A stretch of 64,000 bases of DNA from Choricystis sp. odSpoLacu1 (GCA_958009055.1 OY253652.1:868001-932000), one strand, 5' to 3'. Shown: positions 32,592 through 43,147, numbered from the stretch's first letter. The notes: generated by a model not told the origin, from the letters alone. Translations and numbers: made by a program.

Positions 32592-34651
32592 TCAGTCGTC
32601 CTCGATCGGGTCGTCCGGACCGTCGTCATCGTCACCACCCTCCACCCCCACCACCCGCCCCACCACGCCCGCCGGCCGGGGCCACTCATCCTTCACATCC
32701 TCCCCCACGACGCGCGCCCACACGGGGGGCAGGCAGCCTCCATAGGTGGACGGGTCCAGGGCAGCGAGTGCCCGCAGCGCGGGGAGCAGCGTGGTGGCCG
32801 CGTCGCGCGCACCCGTGAGTGGCGCCAGCTCCCGCAGCCCGGCCGCGTTGGACGCAACCCCGCGAGCGACAGCAAAGCAGAGAGGTCCCTTGATGGACAG
32901 CCAGCCGCGCGGGGCGGGGCGGGCGCGCGCAAATAGGACGCCCCGCACCGCGACGCAGCGCGCAGCAGCGTCCGCCATCGGACCTGCACGCGGCTGAGCC
33001 CCCGCGTCGGCGGCAGAAACATACTGAGCCGCCAGGGCGGCATCCGTGAGGGCGGCGTCCCCGGACACGAAGGTGGGCAGGTTGTCAAAGAGCCACGCGG
33101 CCGCGCCACGGGCGTCCAAGCCGGCTGCATCGGCTGCAGCGTCGGCATCCACTGTGGGCGTCGGCCGCACCAACGACGGGTGCAGGCCGCTGAAATCGGG
33201 GGCAGCCTCCCGCAGAGCGGCCGCCATGATGGCCGCTGCCGTGGTGGCGGCGGGGCGGTCGGGTGGGGTGGGGGCGGCGTCCACCTGCGACGTGCCTTCC
33301 TCTTCTCCTTCCCCCGCCCAGTCGCGCTTGTTGTGCAGGATGCGGCCCAACGCGTGCAGCACGTTCATGCCTGCGTCTCGGCCCGCCAGGCTGGCGGCGG
33401 CCGCCGCGGCGGCGGGATCGGGGGCAGGCGCGGGCGCCACCGCCCCCGCGCCACCACGTCGCTTGCGCGTCGGGGGCGGAGCTGCCGCCACCGCACGCTC
33501 CTCCCCTGCTGTAGCCAGCTGGGCGGCCAGCAGGGCAGACCGCACATCCCCCCCCGCCGCCGCCGCGATGGCGGCGGCGCGGCCTGTCCCCAGCGGCGCG
33601 CGCGCGCGTGCGGCAGCAGCAAGCACCGCCTTGCTGACCAGTCGGTCCGTCACCTTGTTGAACGCCATAAACACGGCGCCCGTGCCCATGGCGGCAGCTT
33701 CAAGGTCGCGGTGCAGCCCCCCGCCCGGCCCCGCGGCGGCGTCCGCGCCACGCGCGTCGCGCGCGGCGCGCGCGTCGCGCCCTGACGCTGCTGTGACGCA
33801 CAGCGCGACGGGGGCGCCCGCGGTGGCCGCCAAGGATGCCAGGCAGGCTGCCAGGGTGGTGCGGGCGGCCGCGTCGACGGCGTGGGGCAGGTCGCGCACC
33901 AGCAGGACGCGGGAGGAAGGGGAGGAGGTGGAGGAGGGCACGGCACCGTCGCTCAGCGGAAGCCCGCCGAGGGCCGCCCCCGCGACAAACGCTTGGAACG
34001 CGGCCAGCCTCGACTCGTAGGCGCCGGCTCCACCACCTCCACCCTCAATATAACGTGCCTCGTCCCACGTGGCGGCCGCGGGGGGCTCCCACTCGACGAC
34101 GCGCGCGTGGTGTGCGGCCGCGACGGCCCTCACCGTGGCCGCCTTGCCGCACCCGGGCGGCCCCACCACCACCAGCAGGCGGGGCCCTGTGCCTGCCTGT
34201 GCGTCCTTCAGCCAGGCTGCCACGGCATCTACCTTGGCGCGGTGGACGACAAGGTCAGAGGGAGTGATGGGCGCAAACGCGTCGGGCCACGGCAGCGCGG
34301 TGGTGGTGATGGTGCGAGGAGGAGGAGGCGGTGGTCCAGCCGGCTGAGACATTGGCACGGCCGCTACCGGCGCGGCCAGGGTCAGGCCGCCGGCGCGGGC
34401 GGCGGGCGGCGCCTGTGGTGGGTGGGAAGAAGGCGGTCGGCTAATAAGATGGTTGGCGGGCCACGCCGCCCCTCGGCACCACCCCCTTGCCCCTCGGCAC
34501 CACCAACACAGCCTCCACACCGTCTCACCTTCCACTTGGCGGTGGCGGCCGCCCGCCCGGGCCGCAGCCGGGGTGGGGGCGGCGGCGCATCGTCGTCATC
34601 GTTGGACGAAGGCCACACCGCGCGCTCGCCCTCGGCAGCGGGGCGGCGCAT
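32592..34651 (-). CDS. RAD17: RAD17-like checkpoint clamp loader
   Basis: Exons 34651-34529 and 34412-32592 (phase 0) give 647 residues. The conserved entry reads WPDAFAPITPSDLVVHRAKV, then the AAA+ P-loop LLVVVGPPGCGKAATVRAVA. A Walker B-like stretch is RVLLVRDLPHA. Later blocks GAVFMAFNKVTDRLVSKAVL and GGDVRSALLAAQL match the clamp-loader lid, and RILHNKRDW plus WLFDNLPTFVSG match the RAD17 C-terminal part. RAD17 with RFC2-5 loads the 9-1-1 clamp on damaged DNA. Two departures: GKA where most P-loops have GKT/S, and RD where Walker B has an acidic pair. The N-terminus is acidic and Pro-rich. It shares a 184-bp divergent promoter with the CFIm68-like gene. Confidence 0.88.
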
Positions 34652-34835
34652 GGTGTGCCTGGAGCCGCTCCCCACACGCACCGCGGGGGGGCGCGGTGGG
34701 TGTGGGGCGGGGAGGAAGGGAAGCGTGTGGGATGGAAACACAATTGCGAGAGTGAAACACAAACGTTTTCTCTTTTCGTGGAGAGCGCTTGAGCGGGTGC
34801 GCTTTCTGCACGCACACACAGCAGCCCGTGCGGCC

Positions 34836-35789
34836 ATGACACCCGACGGCGACAACGATCCGCCGGGCGCGGCCGCCACTGCCCACGACGACGATGACGA
34901 CGACGACCTGTACGGCGACATCGCAGGTGGGTGGGTGGGTGGGTGCTGGACGCCAGCGCCGGTAGCAGGCGCGCGTGTATGCGTTTGTCTGTGTGCTGTG
35001 ACGTGCAGGACGGGCGGAATCGCGCGCTCAGGAAGCGTGGGGCGACGCGCACAACGCCCAATTTCGACGCCGACCTTCCCCTCCCCGCCCCCTCTCCCCC
35101 ACACACAACCCACAGGCGACGTCTCCAACCTGGCCGCCACCCGGCCAGGCGCGCCCACCACCGTGGCCGCGCCCGCCCCCATCGCGGCCCCCGCCCCCGT
35201 CGCGCCGCGCCCGGCCGCCCCCCCGCCGCCCGCCCTGCCCGCCGCCGCGCCCGGCCAGTCCGTGCTCGTGGGCAATCTGGAGTGGTGGACCACGGACGCA
35301 GACCTGGAGGCGGCGGCCTCGGCGTACGGGCGGTTGGCGGCCCCCCCCCACTTTTACACCGACCGCCCGACCGGCCGCTCGAAAGGGGCCGCCGTGCTGC
35401 GCTTTGTGGACACCGCCGCCGCGGCAGCCGCCGTGGCTGGCCTGAATGGGCGTGTGTTTGACGGCAAGGTGGCGGTGGCCACGCTGGCGGCGGGCGCGGG
35501 CGCGCTGCCGCCGCCGTCCGCGCCGCTGGCACAACCGCGCCCAGGGTCGGCGCCGCCACGGCCAGCGGCCGCGGCGCCGCCTGGGCACGCGCGGCCATGG
35601 GCGGGGTACGTGCCACGCGCCCAGTTTCAGTATCGGCAGCACCACCACGCGCCACACCACCACCACCACCCTGTGCAGCAGCAGCCGCCGCCGCCTGGGT
35701 GGAGTGCCCCCACCCAGCATCAGCCCCCGCCGCCCGGGGCGGGGCCGCCGCCGGGTGTGGCGGGGTTTAAGCGGCCGAGGCAGGGGTGA
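34836..35789 (+). CDS. CPSF6/CFIm68-like RRM protein
   Basis: Exons 34836-34926 and 35116-35789 (phase 1) give 254 residues. An acidic start (AHDDDDDDDLYGDIAG) resembles the CPSF6 N-terminus. After a Pro/Ala linker comes one RRM with SVLVGNLEWWTTDADLEAAA as RNP2 and GRSKGAAVLRFVD as RNP1; the NL-WWTTD sequence is a hallmark of the CFIm68/CPSF6 and CPSF7 RRM. A His/Pro/Gln-rich tail follows, ending FKRPRQG. The family binds CFIm25 and helps choose poly(A) sites in the nucleus. It lacks the long RS-like tail of animal CPSF6. The intron (34927-35115) is 189 bases and stop-free in frame. Confidence 0.88.
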   Translation: MTPDGDNDPPGAAATAHDDDDDDDLYGDIAGGWVGGCWTPAPVAGARVCVCLCAVTCRTGGIARSGSVGRRAQRPISTPTFPSPPPLPHTQPTGDVSNLAATRPGAPTTVAAPAPIAAPAPVAPRPAAPPPPALPAAAPGQSVLVGNLEWWTTDADLEAAASAYGRLAAPPHFYTDRPTGRSKGAAVLRFVDTAAAAAAVAGLNGRVFDGKVAVATLAAGAGALPPPSAPLAQPRPGSAPPRPAAAAPPGHARPWAGYVPRAQFQYRQHHHAPHHHHHPVQQQPPPPGWSAPTQHQPPPPGAGPPPGVAGFKRPRQG

Positions 35790-35958
35790 GAGAAAGAGAG
35801 AGAGAGTTATTTTTTCTGTGTGTGTTTTTGTCGGCGCGCCCCTCCCCCGCCTCTCTGCCCCCCGAGTCCTGATTTTCGCCATCTTTTTTTTTATTTGCAA
35901 TACACTCGTCATCACGATGTGCCAGTCTCTTTTGGTGTGATACCTTGCTTCTCTCCCT

Positions 35959-36650
35959 CTACCCGCCGCGCACCCACCGACTCTTGCCCCCCTCCCGCCG
36001 ACTGCCCCGCCCCCCGCACACCTTGCAGTGCGCCACCCCATGCTCGCACAACGCAGCGGCCGCAGCCTTGTCCGCGTGGGCGGTCTTGCGGGCAGCGCCC
36101 CGCTCGTCCGCGCGCTCTCTCGCAGTGCCAGTGTGCGCGGCCGCGCGTTCGGCCTTGTGCAGCGATTTCGCGTATTTGGCGGCCGCCGCTTTGGCGGCTT
36201 TGGCGGCGGCTAGCTCGGCTTTGTGGGCGTCCTTGCGCTCGCGCTTGGCGCGCTTGGTTTCGGCGAGTTTGTCTGAGTGGGGGAGAAACGTCTCGTGGTT
36301 GGACCAGACCGTCGGCATCATCACGGCAGGAAAGGGGGCTGAGGTCAGCGCGCGAGCGAGCGAGAGCGGGCTCGGCTTCTGACCACGTGCCGCGGAGGAC
36401 GCCACGCGGCAACGCGCGCGCGCGCGACCCCATTCCCGCCCGCGCGTCCGCTCTGTCACACTGACAGCGTGTGTCGAAGCCGGATGGGGGCAGAGTCGGG
36501 GGCGGCAGCAAAGGAGGGGGGGGGCGTCGGAAAAAAGGGGTATGAATGGGGAGGGCATCGACCCAAAAACTCACCCTTGTGCCCGGCGGGCGGCGGTTTG
36601 GCCACCTTGTCGTCGGCCACGCCCAGCATGCGGCGCACGAGGGCCGCCAT
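35959..36650 (-). CDS. Small basic helical protein with C-terminal CEHG motif
   Basis: Exons 36650-36575 and 36272-35959 (phase 1) give 129 residues. The start is MAALVRRMLGVADDKVAKPP. The middle is Lys/Ala/Arg-rich and predicted helical (LAETKRAKRERKDAHKAELA and onward). Near the C-terminus is CEHGVAHCKVCGG, a possible metal site similar to the CEHG-type repeats frequent in algal and oomycete proteins. The 302-bp intron is placed by a GTGAGT donor and CAG acceptor that restore the frame (HKG to HKDKLAET). I do not recognise a family; basic charge suggests nucleic acid binding or a mitochondrial protein. It is tail-to-tail with the CFIm68-like gene. Confidence 0.65.
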
Positions 36651-37018
36651 GATTGTGTGGGTGTGAGTGTGTTGAAAAAAGGGGGGGAAGGATGAAAGTT
36701 CTTGGGTGTGGGGGGAGAAAAGCAACGAGAGACGCGCTCACTCTCGACGCCGCGCGCCGAAACGGAGTGCGCACGTGAGAGAGAGACCCCCCCGTTTCCC
36801 TGCCGTGCTCTGCGCCTGCCCAGCGTGTGACTTGGGTGCAGTCTGACAAAGACCGCAACCCACGGCGGCGTCGCCAAACAAAGAAACAAACGATCACCCC
36901 GCGCGCTCTCGCGTGCCCCGTCGCGACATAAATAAAATAGACACCTCCCCTCTCTCTGTGTGTTGACTCCCTCTCTGTGTCGACTCGCCCCCCCCCTCCT
37001 TCCTCCCTCCCACACACC
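36651..37018. other. Divergent promoter region
   Basis: A 368-bp gap between the small basic protein (-) and the kinase (+). It has a pyrimidine-rich leader before the kinase ATG, and ATAAATAAAATAG at about 36928-36940, the only AT-rich block, which may position transcription of the kinase. Confidence 0.45.
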
Positions 37019-38740
37019 ATGCCCGCCCCCACCCTGCTGCCCCCCGTCGACGCTGGCAGCGACCACCTGGTGCCCGCCCTGCGCTCCAAGTCTGCTTTTT
37101 TTGGGCCCGACGGCGCGCGCCCGGGGGCCGCGACTGTGAAAGGTCGTGCGGGGGCTGCTGCTGTCACGCCTCACCCCGCCCACCGCATCCCCGACTTCAC
37201 CCCCGCCAGGGGTGGGGGTGGTGGAAGTGACGATGGTGGCGTCAACAACGCGGCCGCTGCCGCGGCCGCGGCTGCCGCGGCGACCGCCGTCCCATACTCA
37301 CCCTCCACCCCCTTCACCCAACGCACCGAACTCTACCGTGGCGCCGTCTCCACCATCTTCTCCGCCCGCTGCCCGGTGACAGGGCGGTCGGTCATTCTCA
37401 AAGAGTACGACAGAGGGCGCATGAAGCCAAAGCACGCGGCCCGCGTGGAGCGCGAGTGTGCGGCGATGGCCGCGCTGGCAGACTTACCCTCCGTCGTCCG
37501 CCTGCACGGCCGCTTCGATGACGCCCCCTCCAACCGCACCACCCTTGTCGTGGAACACTGCACGGGGGGGGACCTGTTCCGCGCCCTCGTCCTCGCGCAC
37601 GGGCGGGGGCTGGGGTGTGAATACACGGCGCGAGCCGTCATTGCTCCCCTGCTGGCCACTCTGGCCGCCGCCCACGCGCGCGGCATCATTCATCGTGACA
37701 TCAAGCCCGAAAACCTGTTTGTGACGGCGGAGGAGGAAGGGGTGTGGGGGGGGGGGGGGGCGGGTGGCGGCACAGACGCCCGCCCCCCCGGCCTCCGCCC
37801 CCCGCCTCCCTCCTCCCCACCCGGCACCGTCAAGCTCGGCGACTTTGGCCTGGCCATCGACACCCGCCGCGAGCTCCCCTTCTCCCGGTCGGGCACCCTG
37901 GACTACATGGCGCCCGAGGTGCTTGCCAACCCCGCGCTGCCCGACCTCGATGAAGCCCCGCCCATCACGCGCTCGCAGCTGGCCGCCCGCGGCGCCCGCC
38001 CCTACGGCCCCGCCGTGGATGTGTGGGCGGTGGGCGTGCTGGCGTATGAGTGCGTGGTCGGGCGGCCCCCGTTTGATGCGGGGGGGGATGACGCCGCCAC
38101 GGCGGCCCGCGTGCTGTACAGTGACGCGGTGGCCCTGCCCCCCACCCACGGCCCCGAGTGGGCGGCCTTTGTGGCGGCCGCCCTGGCCAAGCGGCCCACG
38201 GAGCGGCCGAGTGCGGCTGCCCTTTTGGCCCACCCGTGGCTGGCCATGCATGGGGTGGGGACGGCGGCGCCGCCGAGCGTGGCGGTGGCGGCGGGGCGCG
38301 CGGCGACGGGGGCGCGTGCTGCCGCCGCCGCACGCGCCACCCCCTCCTCCTCGGACGGCGCGTCCACCGCGTCCACCTGCTCGACCGGGTCGTCGTCACC
38401 CTGCTCCTCCGTGGATGGGGATGTGGTGGGGTGGCCGGCGCGTGGTGGTGTGCGGGGCGCGGCTGGTGCACCACCGCCGCAGCCGCCGCCGAAGCGCCAC
38501 CCGCTCGCCGGCCTGCGCGCGCTCGCGACGTCGGCCCGCGTGCCAGCGGCCTCCCCTGCCGCGCTTGTGCCTCGGTCGGGGGCGTCGTTTGTCGACCTTC
38601 TGCGCCGCGCGCCCCCCGGCGGTGCCGCCCCCCTAGACGGAGGGTCGGGCGACGGCGCCGCCGCGGCCGAGGGGCGGGGCGGGCTGAGGGTGCGGGTGGC
38701 GCACTACTTCCACAGGCAGCGGCACGCGGGGGCGGCGTGA
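37019..38740 (+). CDS. Ser/Thr protein kinase with Gly/Pro insert in the catalytic domain
   Basis: A single exon of 573 residues. The N-terminal 90 residues are Ala/Gly-rich. The kinase domain (about residues 100-420) has the invariant Lys in VILKEYDRG, an αC Glu region RVERECAAM, catalytic loop HRDIKPENL, DFGLA and an APE motif in DYMAPEVLA. A Gly/Pro-rich insert of about 40 residues separates HRDIKPENLFVTAEE from VKLGDFG. The C-terminal tail is Ser/Ala/Pro-rich with a final basic stretch (RVAHYFHRQRHAG). The Gly loop is weak (YRGAVSTIFSA). Overall it resembles aurora/CAMK-like kinases, without a firm subfamily. It is tail-to-tail with the cyclophilin gene. Confidence 0.9.
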   Translation: MPAPTLLPPVDAGSDHLVPALRSKSAFFGPDGARPGAATVKGRAGAAAVTPHPAHRIPDFTPARGGGGGSDDGGVNNAAAAAAAAAAATAVPYSPSTPFTQRTELYRGAVSTIFSARCPVTGRSVILKEYDRGRMKPKHAARVERECAAMAALADLPSVVRLHGRFDDAPSNRTTLVVEHCTGGDLFRALVLAHGRGLGCEYTARAVIAPLLATLAAAHARGIIHRDIKPENLFVTAEEEGVWGGGGAGGGTDARPPGLRPPPPSSPPGTVKLGDFGLAIDTRRELPFSRSGTLDYMAPEVLANPALPDLDEAPPITRSQLAARGARPYGPAVDVWAVGVLAYECVVGRPPFDAGGDDAATAARVLYSDAVALPPTHGPEWAAFVAAALAKRPTERPSAAALLAHPWLAMHGVGTAAPPSVAVAAGRAATGARAAAAARATPSSSDGASTASTCSTGSSSPCSSVDGDVVGWPARGGVRGAAGAPPPQPPPKRHPLAGLRALATSARVPAASPAALVPRSGASFVDLLRRAPPGGAAPLDGGSGDGAAAAEGRGGLRVRVAHYFHRQRHAGAA

Positions 38741-38840
38741 GCGAAAGAGAGAGTGGTGTGTGTTTTGGGGGGGGTTATTTTTTTCTTTCTTCTTCTTTTC
38801 AACTGATTAAAAACAAAAAAAGAGACCGCAACAGAAACAA

Positions 38841-39701
38841 CTACTTTTTCCTGTCCACCACGCCCGCCCCCGTGATGACGACCAGTTTGAGAGGGCGCCC
38901 ATACTTGGACGCGACACGCGCGGCGCGTTCGTCGCCAAGCAGCCGTGCAACTGCAGTCCACGGCCCGGGTGGCGCGCGCAGCGTGGGGACACGTGTCACC
39001 GCCGTCACCACGTCCAGGCCATCCAGCACGCGCCCAAACACGATGTTGGCGCCATCCAGGCGGGGTACGGGGCCGGGGCCCGTGGTTATGAGAAACTGGG
39101 CGGCGCGATACCCGGGGGCCAGGCGCAGACTGTCATCATCATCCGACTCGCCCAGGGCCAGGGACAGGGTGCCGGGGCGGGTGTGGCGCCCGGTGAAGGC
39201 GGTGGGAGACAGGATGTCGGGGTTGGAGGGGAGAGGGGGGGTGGGGGACAGTTCCCCCATGCGGCGAGCACCCGTGCGTCCGCCTGCGATGTACTCTCCT
39301 GGCACCACTTTGTGGAACAGAGTCGAGTTCAGGTCGCCCTGCTTGACCAACGCCAGAAACTGGGCAGTCGTTCCTGGCGCGGTGTCGCCGTAGAGCCCGA
39401 GCGTGATGCGGCCGAGCGGCGCGGGGGAGGTGCAGAGGGCGGTGGCATCCCCCAGCGCACGATCATTGCGGTAGCCTTCGGAGCAGAGGCCGACGTCCAA
39501 ATAAACTAGATCTGAGGGGTTGGGGTCGGCTGCGTGCGCGGGGCGGGTCACGAGAAGCGCCGATGCAGCTGCGAGCGCGGCGCGCCGGCTGGGGGGGGGT
39601 GCGGGGGCGTCCGACGCTGTTGCGCGCACCACGACACCACACCGTGGCGTGCGTGGTGCGCGCGCGGGGCAGACGGGAGGGGAGGGCTGTTTGAGGAGCA
39701 T
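38841..39701 (-). CDS. Thylakoid lumen cyclophilin-type peptidyl-prolyl isomerase
   Basis: A single exon of 286 residues. The presequence combines a plastid part with a twin-Arg segment (PSRRAALAAASALLVTRPAH ending AHAAD), so Tat transport to the lumen is likely. The cyclophilin-like domain includes GRITLGLYGDTAPGTTAQFL, STLFHKVVPGEYIAGG, AQFLITTGPGPVPRLDGANI and VFGRVLDGLDVV. It resembles the divergent plant lumenal cyclophilins (CYP26-2/CYP28 type). The usual catalytic Arg of the FHRxI block is replaced: here it is FHKVVPG, so isomerase activity may be low. Reaction if active: cis-trans isomerisation of X-Pro bonds. Confidence 0.88.
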   Translation of the reverse strand: MLLKQPSPPVCPARAPRTPRCGVVVRATASDAPAPPPSRRAALAAASALLVTRPAHAADPNPSDLVYLDVGLCSEGYRNDRALGDATALCTSPAPLGRITLGLYGDTAPGTTAQFLALVKQGDLNSTLFHKVVPGEYIAGGRTGARRMGELSPTPPLPSNPDILSPTAFTGRHTRPGTLSLALGESDDDDSLRLAPGYRAAQFLITTGPGPVPRLDGANIVFGRVLDGLDVVTAVTRVPTLRAPPGPWTAVARLLGDERAARVASKYGRPLKLVVITGAGVVDRKK

Positions 39702-40690
39702 TGGAAAAAAAAAAAAAAGGCCGCGCGTGCGTGATTGGGGGGGTCGGGCCGACGTGGTGAACTCTCAAACACACCGCCCCCCGAGTCCAGTCGAATCAAG
39801 GCGCCACAATGCATCCCAGCCCCAAAAAACTGATCAACCCTGGTCACCAGCAGGCGTGTGGAATGGGAAGGTGGAGGGACTGGGGGCGGTGGCAGGGTCT
39901 TGGGCGGTGTTTTGGTGAGTGTGGGTACCAGGAAGCGCAAGGCAGCCCGTATCTTTCTCCACCCTCCTCTCACAAAACTGACCCAGTTTCATTTTCGCTC
40001 CTCACACCATCACCGTGTCCGGCTCAGGCCCTTGCAACAGCGTCGGCCGTCGCAAGGGACAAGCTGCGCTTTTTGCTGCCGGGAGATCTGAGCCGAGAAG
40101 AGAAAGAGCGTCCAAAGAGCGGCGACGTCGCTCACACTCCCTTTTTTGTTCGGCTGTTGCACGCTGCCCCCCCCAAAGCCAGCGCGCACGCCGCTGTCTT
40201 TCCTCCTCCCGTGCATCGTTTGAATCACACTGTAGTGCCCTTGGTGCGTGTTGTGTGGCTTTGGGCCGCCTGGGGGTGTTGGACGCCTCCCTTTTTTTTT
40301 TCCAATGGGGACGCGTCGCAGCGACGCGGCACCCCCGCGCACCGACGCCCACCTCCTCCCTCTCAACGCCATCCTGGCGTCTCGTTCTAACGTGTCTGTG
40401 CCTGTCTGTGCGACCCATCCATCCAGTTGGCTGGGCGCCTGTGGCAGACGGGGACGGGAAGAGCCCCGCATGGTGCGGTGTACGCGCGTTCCCTGCAGCC
40501 TCTCCCGGGCGCGACCCCCCCCTTTTTTGACACCTAGCGCGGTCTAGACGGGTGCAGGTTGCCCCAGAGCTCACGTTTGTGGTCTGGGTGCCTCGCCTTG
40601 AAAAGTCGGGCGGGAGGCCGCCCCTTCCGCCGCCATTCCCACCAACCGCCTCGCGCATCCCCCCTTTTCCCCTCCCCCCAGCCCACCGCC
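39702..40690. other. Long divergent intergenic stretch; no gene recognised
   Basis: A 989-bp region between the cyclophilin start (-) and the secreted protein start (+). It is less GC-rich than coding DNA and contains an A14-type run near 39705-39718 and T runs. Open frames here match nothing and lack codon bias. It should hold two promoters; an unseen 5' non-coding exon or RNA is possible. Confidence 0.5.
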
Positions 40691-42534
40691 ATGCGCCTCC
40701 CCACCGCCACCACAACGCTCGTGATCGTGCTGAATCTGTTTGTGGCTGGTACGTGGGCCCGCTCCCTGGCCACAGTGGACCAAGACGACGGCACCCCCAA
40801 CGCCCCGGGCGTCGCGGCCCTCGACGGCAAGCTCCCCTTCCTGCATGACGCCGGCATCAAATCGCGCCAGCTGGACCTGTTGAACAAGACGGCGTCCCTG
40901 CGCCACTGGGACCCGCCGACGGCGGGGTGTGCCGCGCTGTTGGCGGGCCACCCCGTCGGCGCCCCGGACACCGTCCCTAACTCCGTCACCCTGCCCAACG
41001 GCGACATCACGCTGTACAATCCGTGGACGACGTGGACGTGCATGAATGTGAGGAGGCTTGTGGGAGGGGTGGGAAAGGAGAGAGGGCGCGGTGTGCGGTT
41101 TTTGGTTTTTCTTTTCTGTGTTTCGCCTCACCCCCTCCGCTCCCACCCCACCCCACCAAACAACAGGGCGTCCAAGTTCGCACCCTGCTGACGGTGCGCC
41201 CCATCTCCCCCGACAACTGCAAGACGGTGGATTCAGGGTTTGAAATCAACACGTCCACCTTCACAACAACCACGCTGCCCGACTCGGCGCAAGCCAACAC
41301 CTGCCGCCCCCCCTTCTGCGCCTCGTTTGGCGGCCCCGGCACAAAGAAGCCGGCCACCACGGCGTGCCAGCAACCCTTCATCCCCAACTACTTTGATCTC
41401 CCCGGGCAGGGCACCCCTTTCCAACCGTTTGGCACGGCTCAATTAGACTGGGAACCCACCGGCCACGCCCCCGCCGGCATCTATGACGACCCCCACTTTG
41501 ACTTTCACCTTTACTACACGGATGCGGCGGCCGTGGAGGCCATTGGGGTGGGGTCGTGCTCCAACGTGGGCTTTCTGTCGACGGAAGCGTGGCGCAAGTC
41601 GCTCAAACCGATGCCGGCGCAGTGCTTCCCCACGGGCGCCTTCACCAACACCGCGCTGGCGGTGTCGGGCATGGGAACGCACCTGGTCAACGTGCTGTCG
41701 CCCGAGTTCAAGGTATGGAAGGAAGAGAGAAAGGTGTGTGTGTGTGTGTGGTTGGCGAAAGCAGCACATCCTGACCCTCCCTCCTCCCCTTTCCCAACTC
41801 AGATGCCCTTCCACGGCTTTGACCAGACCTTTATCTTTGGCGCGTACGATGGCAAGATCAACTTTGTGGAGTTGATGGCGTCCCTGCACTGGTTGAAGGC
41901 CAACGCGGAGGCAGGGAAAACGTTGTGCTACAGAATCATTGGGGGGCCCAAAGAGTATTACTACCCTGGGTGAGTAGAGTGCTGTGTGTGTGTGTGTGGA
42001 AAGTGGAGTGAGGGAGATAGAGAGAGAAGAGAACAAAAAACACAACAAAACACACACGCACAATCAACCCTTCCCCCCTTTCTTTTCCCTCACAGCTACA
42101 AACCCCACCGCTACTGCTTTGAACCCACCCCCACCGTCACCACCGTCCGCTTCACCGACATGCTCTGGTTTGACGCGGGGTGCGTGGAGGACAAGTTCAC
42201 TGTCTATGCTGCTGAATCCTACGCCCCCGGCATCCAGGAGGCGCTCCTGCTCAACCCCAACTGCACGTACGACATGAAGCCACCGTTCAGCATCCTCAAG
42301 ACGCCGGTGGACGCGGTGGTGAACAAGGTCAAGGGGAACCCCATTCCCGCGGCCGCGGCCGCGGTTGCGCAGGCGCGCGCCGTGGAGCGGGGCGCGTCCG
42401 CCGCCTACGTGGCGGGGTATGGCGCCACCAAGGCGCCCGACTCGTTGAGCCAGAGCAATGGCAAGCCCGTCAACTGGACGGAGCAGAAAGTGGCGGTGGA
42501 GGGCATGCTGACCGCGACGCTGGGCAAGAAATGA
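40691..42534 (+). CDS. Secreted protein with DUF5602/TTHB210-like domain
   Basis: Exons 40691-41047, 41167-41712, 41803-41969 and 42096-42534 give 502 residues. A signal peptide is clear (MRLPTATTTLVIVLNLFVAG, cleavage near TWA-RS). The central part has AGIYDDPHFDFHLYYTD, the hallmark of the DUF5602/TTHB210-like family, with GSCSNVGFLSTEAW nearby and MPFHGFDQTFIFGAYDGKIN after it. There are many Cys residues and potential N-glycosylation sites (NKT, NTS, NCT, NWT), fitting an extracellular or cell-surface protein. Function of the domain is unknown. Intron 2 (90 bases) is stop-free in frame. Introns have clear GT-AG ends and matching phases. Confidence 0.82.
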
Positions 42535-43147
42535 ACGTTTTTTTTTTTTTCCGCTGCTTCCAGCGCCCCCCTCTGTGCCCTCCGCTCATTCGCCCTCCCG
42601 AGCAATCTACAGAAGTTGCCGTCTTGAGAAGAAAATCAACATTTTGGAGAGAGAGAGAGAGAGACTTCTCTTTTTTTTTTTTAACCTGTTTTTTTTGTTT
42701 TTTGTTTTTTATGGGCCCTGCGGACCACCCCCCCACAAACACCCGCCCTCTGTTTTTCCTGTTGTTCGACGATTACCACCATCCGATGCGAGTGATTTTG
42801 TGCGACAGACCGGAGGCGACCATTCGCGCCCCCGTGCTTTTGTTCCTCGCTAGTTTTTTTTTTTTCTGGGGCTGATTTTTGCTCTACCCCCCTCGGCCCC
42901 CACACACCCTCGCTACTTCAACACGTGTCCCCCCCGCCCCCGCAAGTACTTCTCGGCCCACCCGCCCTGGTCCCCACGGTTCGGTGGACAAGGGTGAGCC
43001 GCTCGGGCAAGTGCCTTTTTTTTTCCCAGTTTGTGTGAACACCAACCTCCCACCGTGCAAAAACGAAACAGAGCTGGCCTCGCTCTGCACTCTCATTGCT
43101 CTCTCTGCGCGTTCTACCGCCTCCGTCAGGTGCCGCGCGTGACGTGT
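42535..43147. other. Intergenic, T-rich; no gene recognised
   Basis: A 613-bp tandem gap between the secreted protein and the BPG2-like gene. It has T10-T12 runs, a GA repeat (about 42645-42663) and ordinary sequence before the BPG2-like ATG. A CAG at about 43127-43129 could be a leader-intron acceptor. No coding region seen. Confidence 0.5.

Noticed and set aside
33046..34020. A 324-codon plus-strand frame opposite RAD17
   Set aside because: Antisense shadow of the RAD17 exon, with Ala/Ser/Arg composition and no domain.
39809..40390. A 193-codon plus-strand frame between the cyclophilin and secreted protein genes
   Set aside because: Low-complexity translation without domain or signal and with less GC-biased codons than neighbours.
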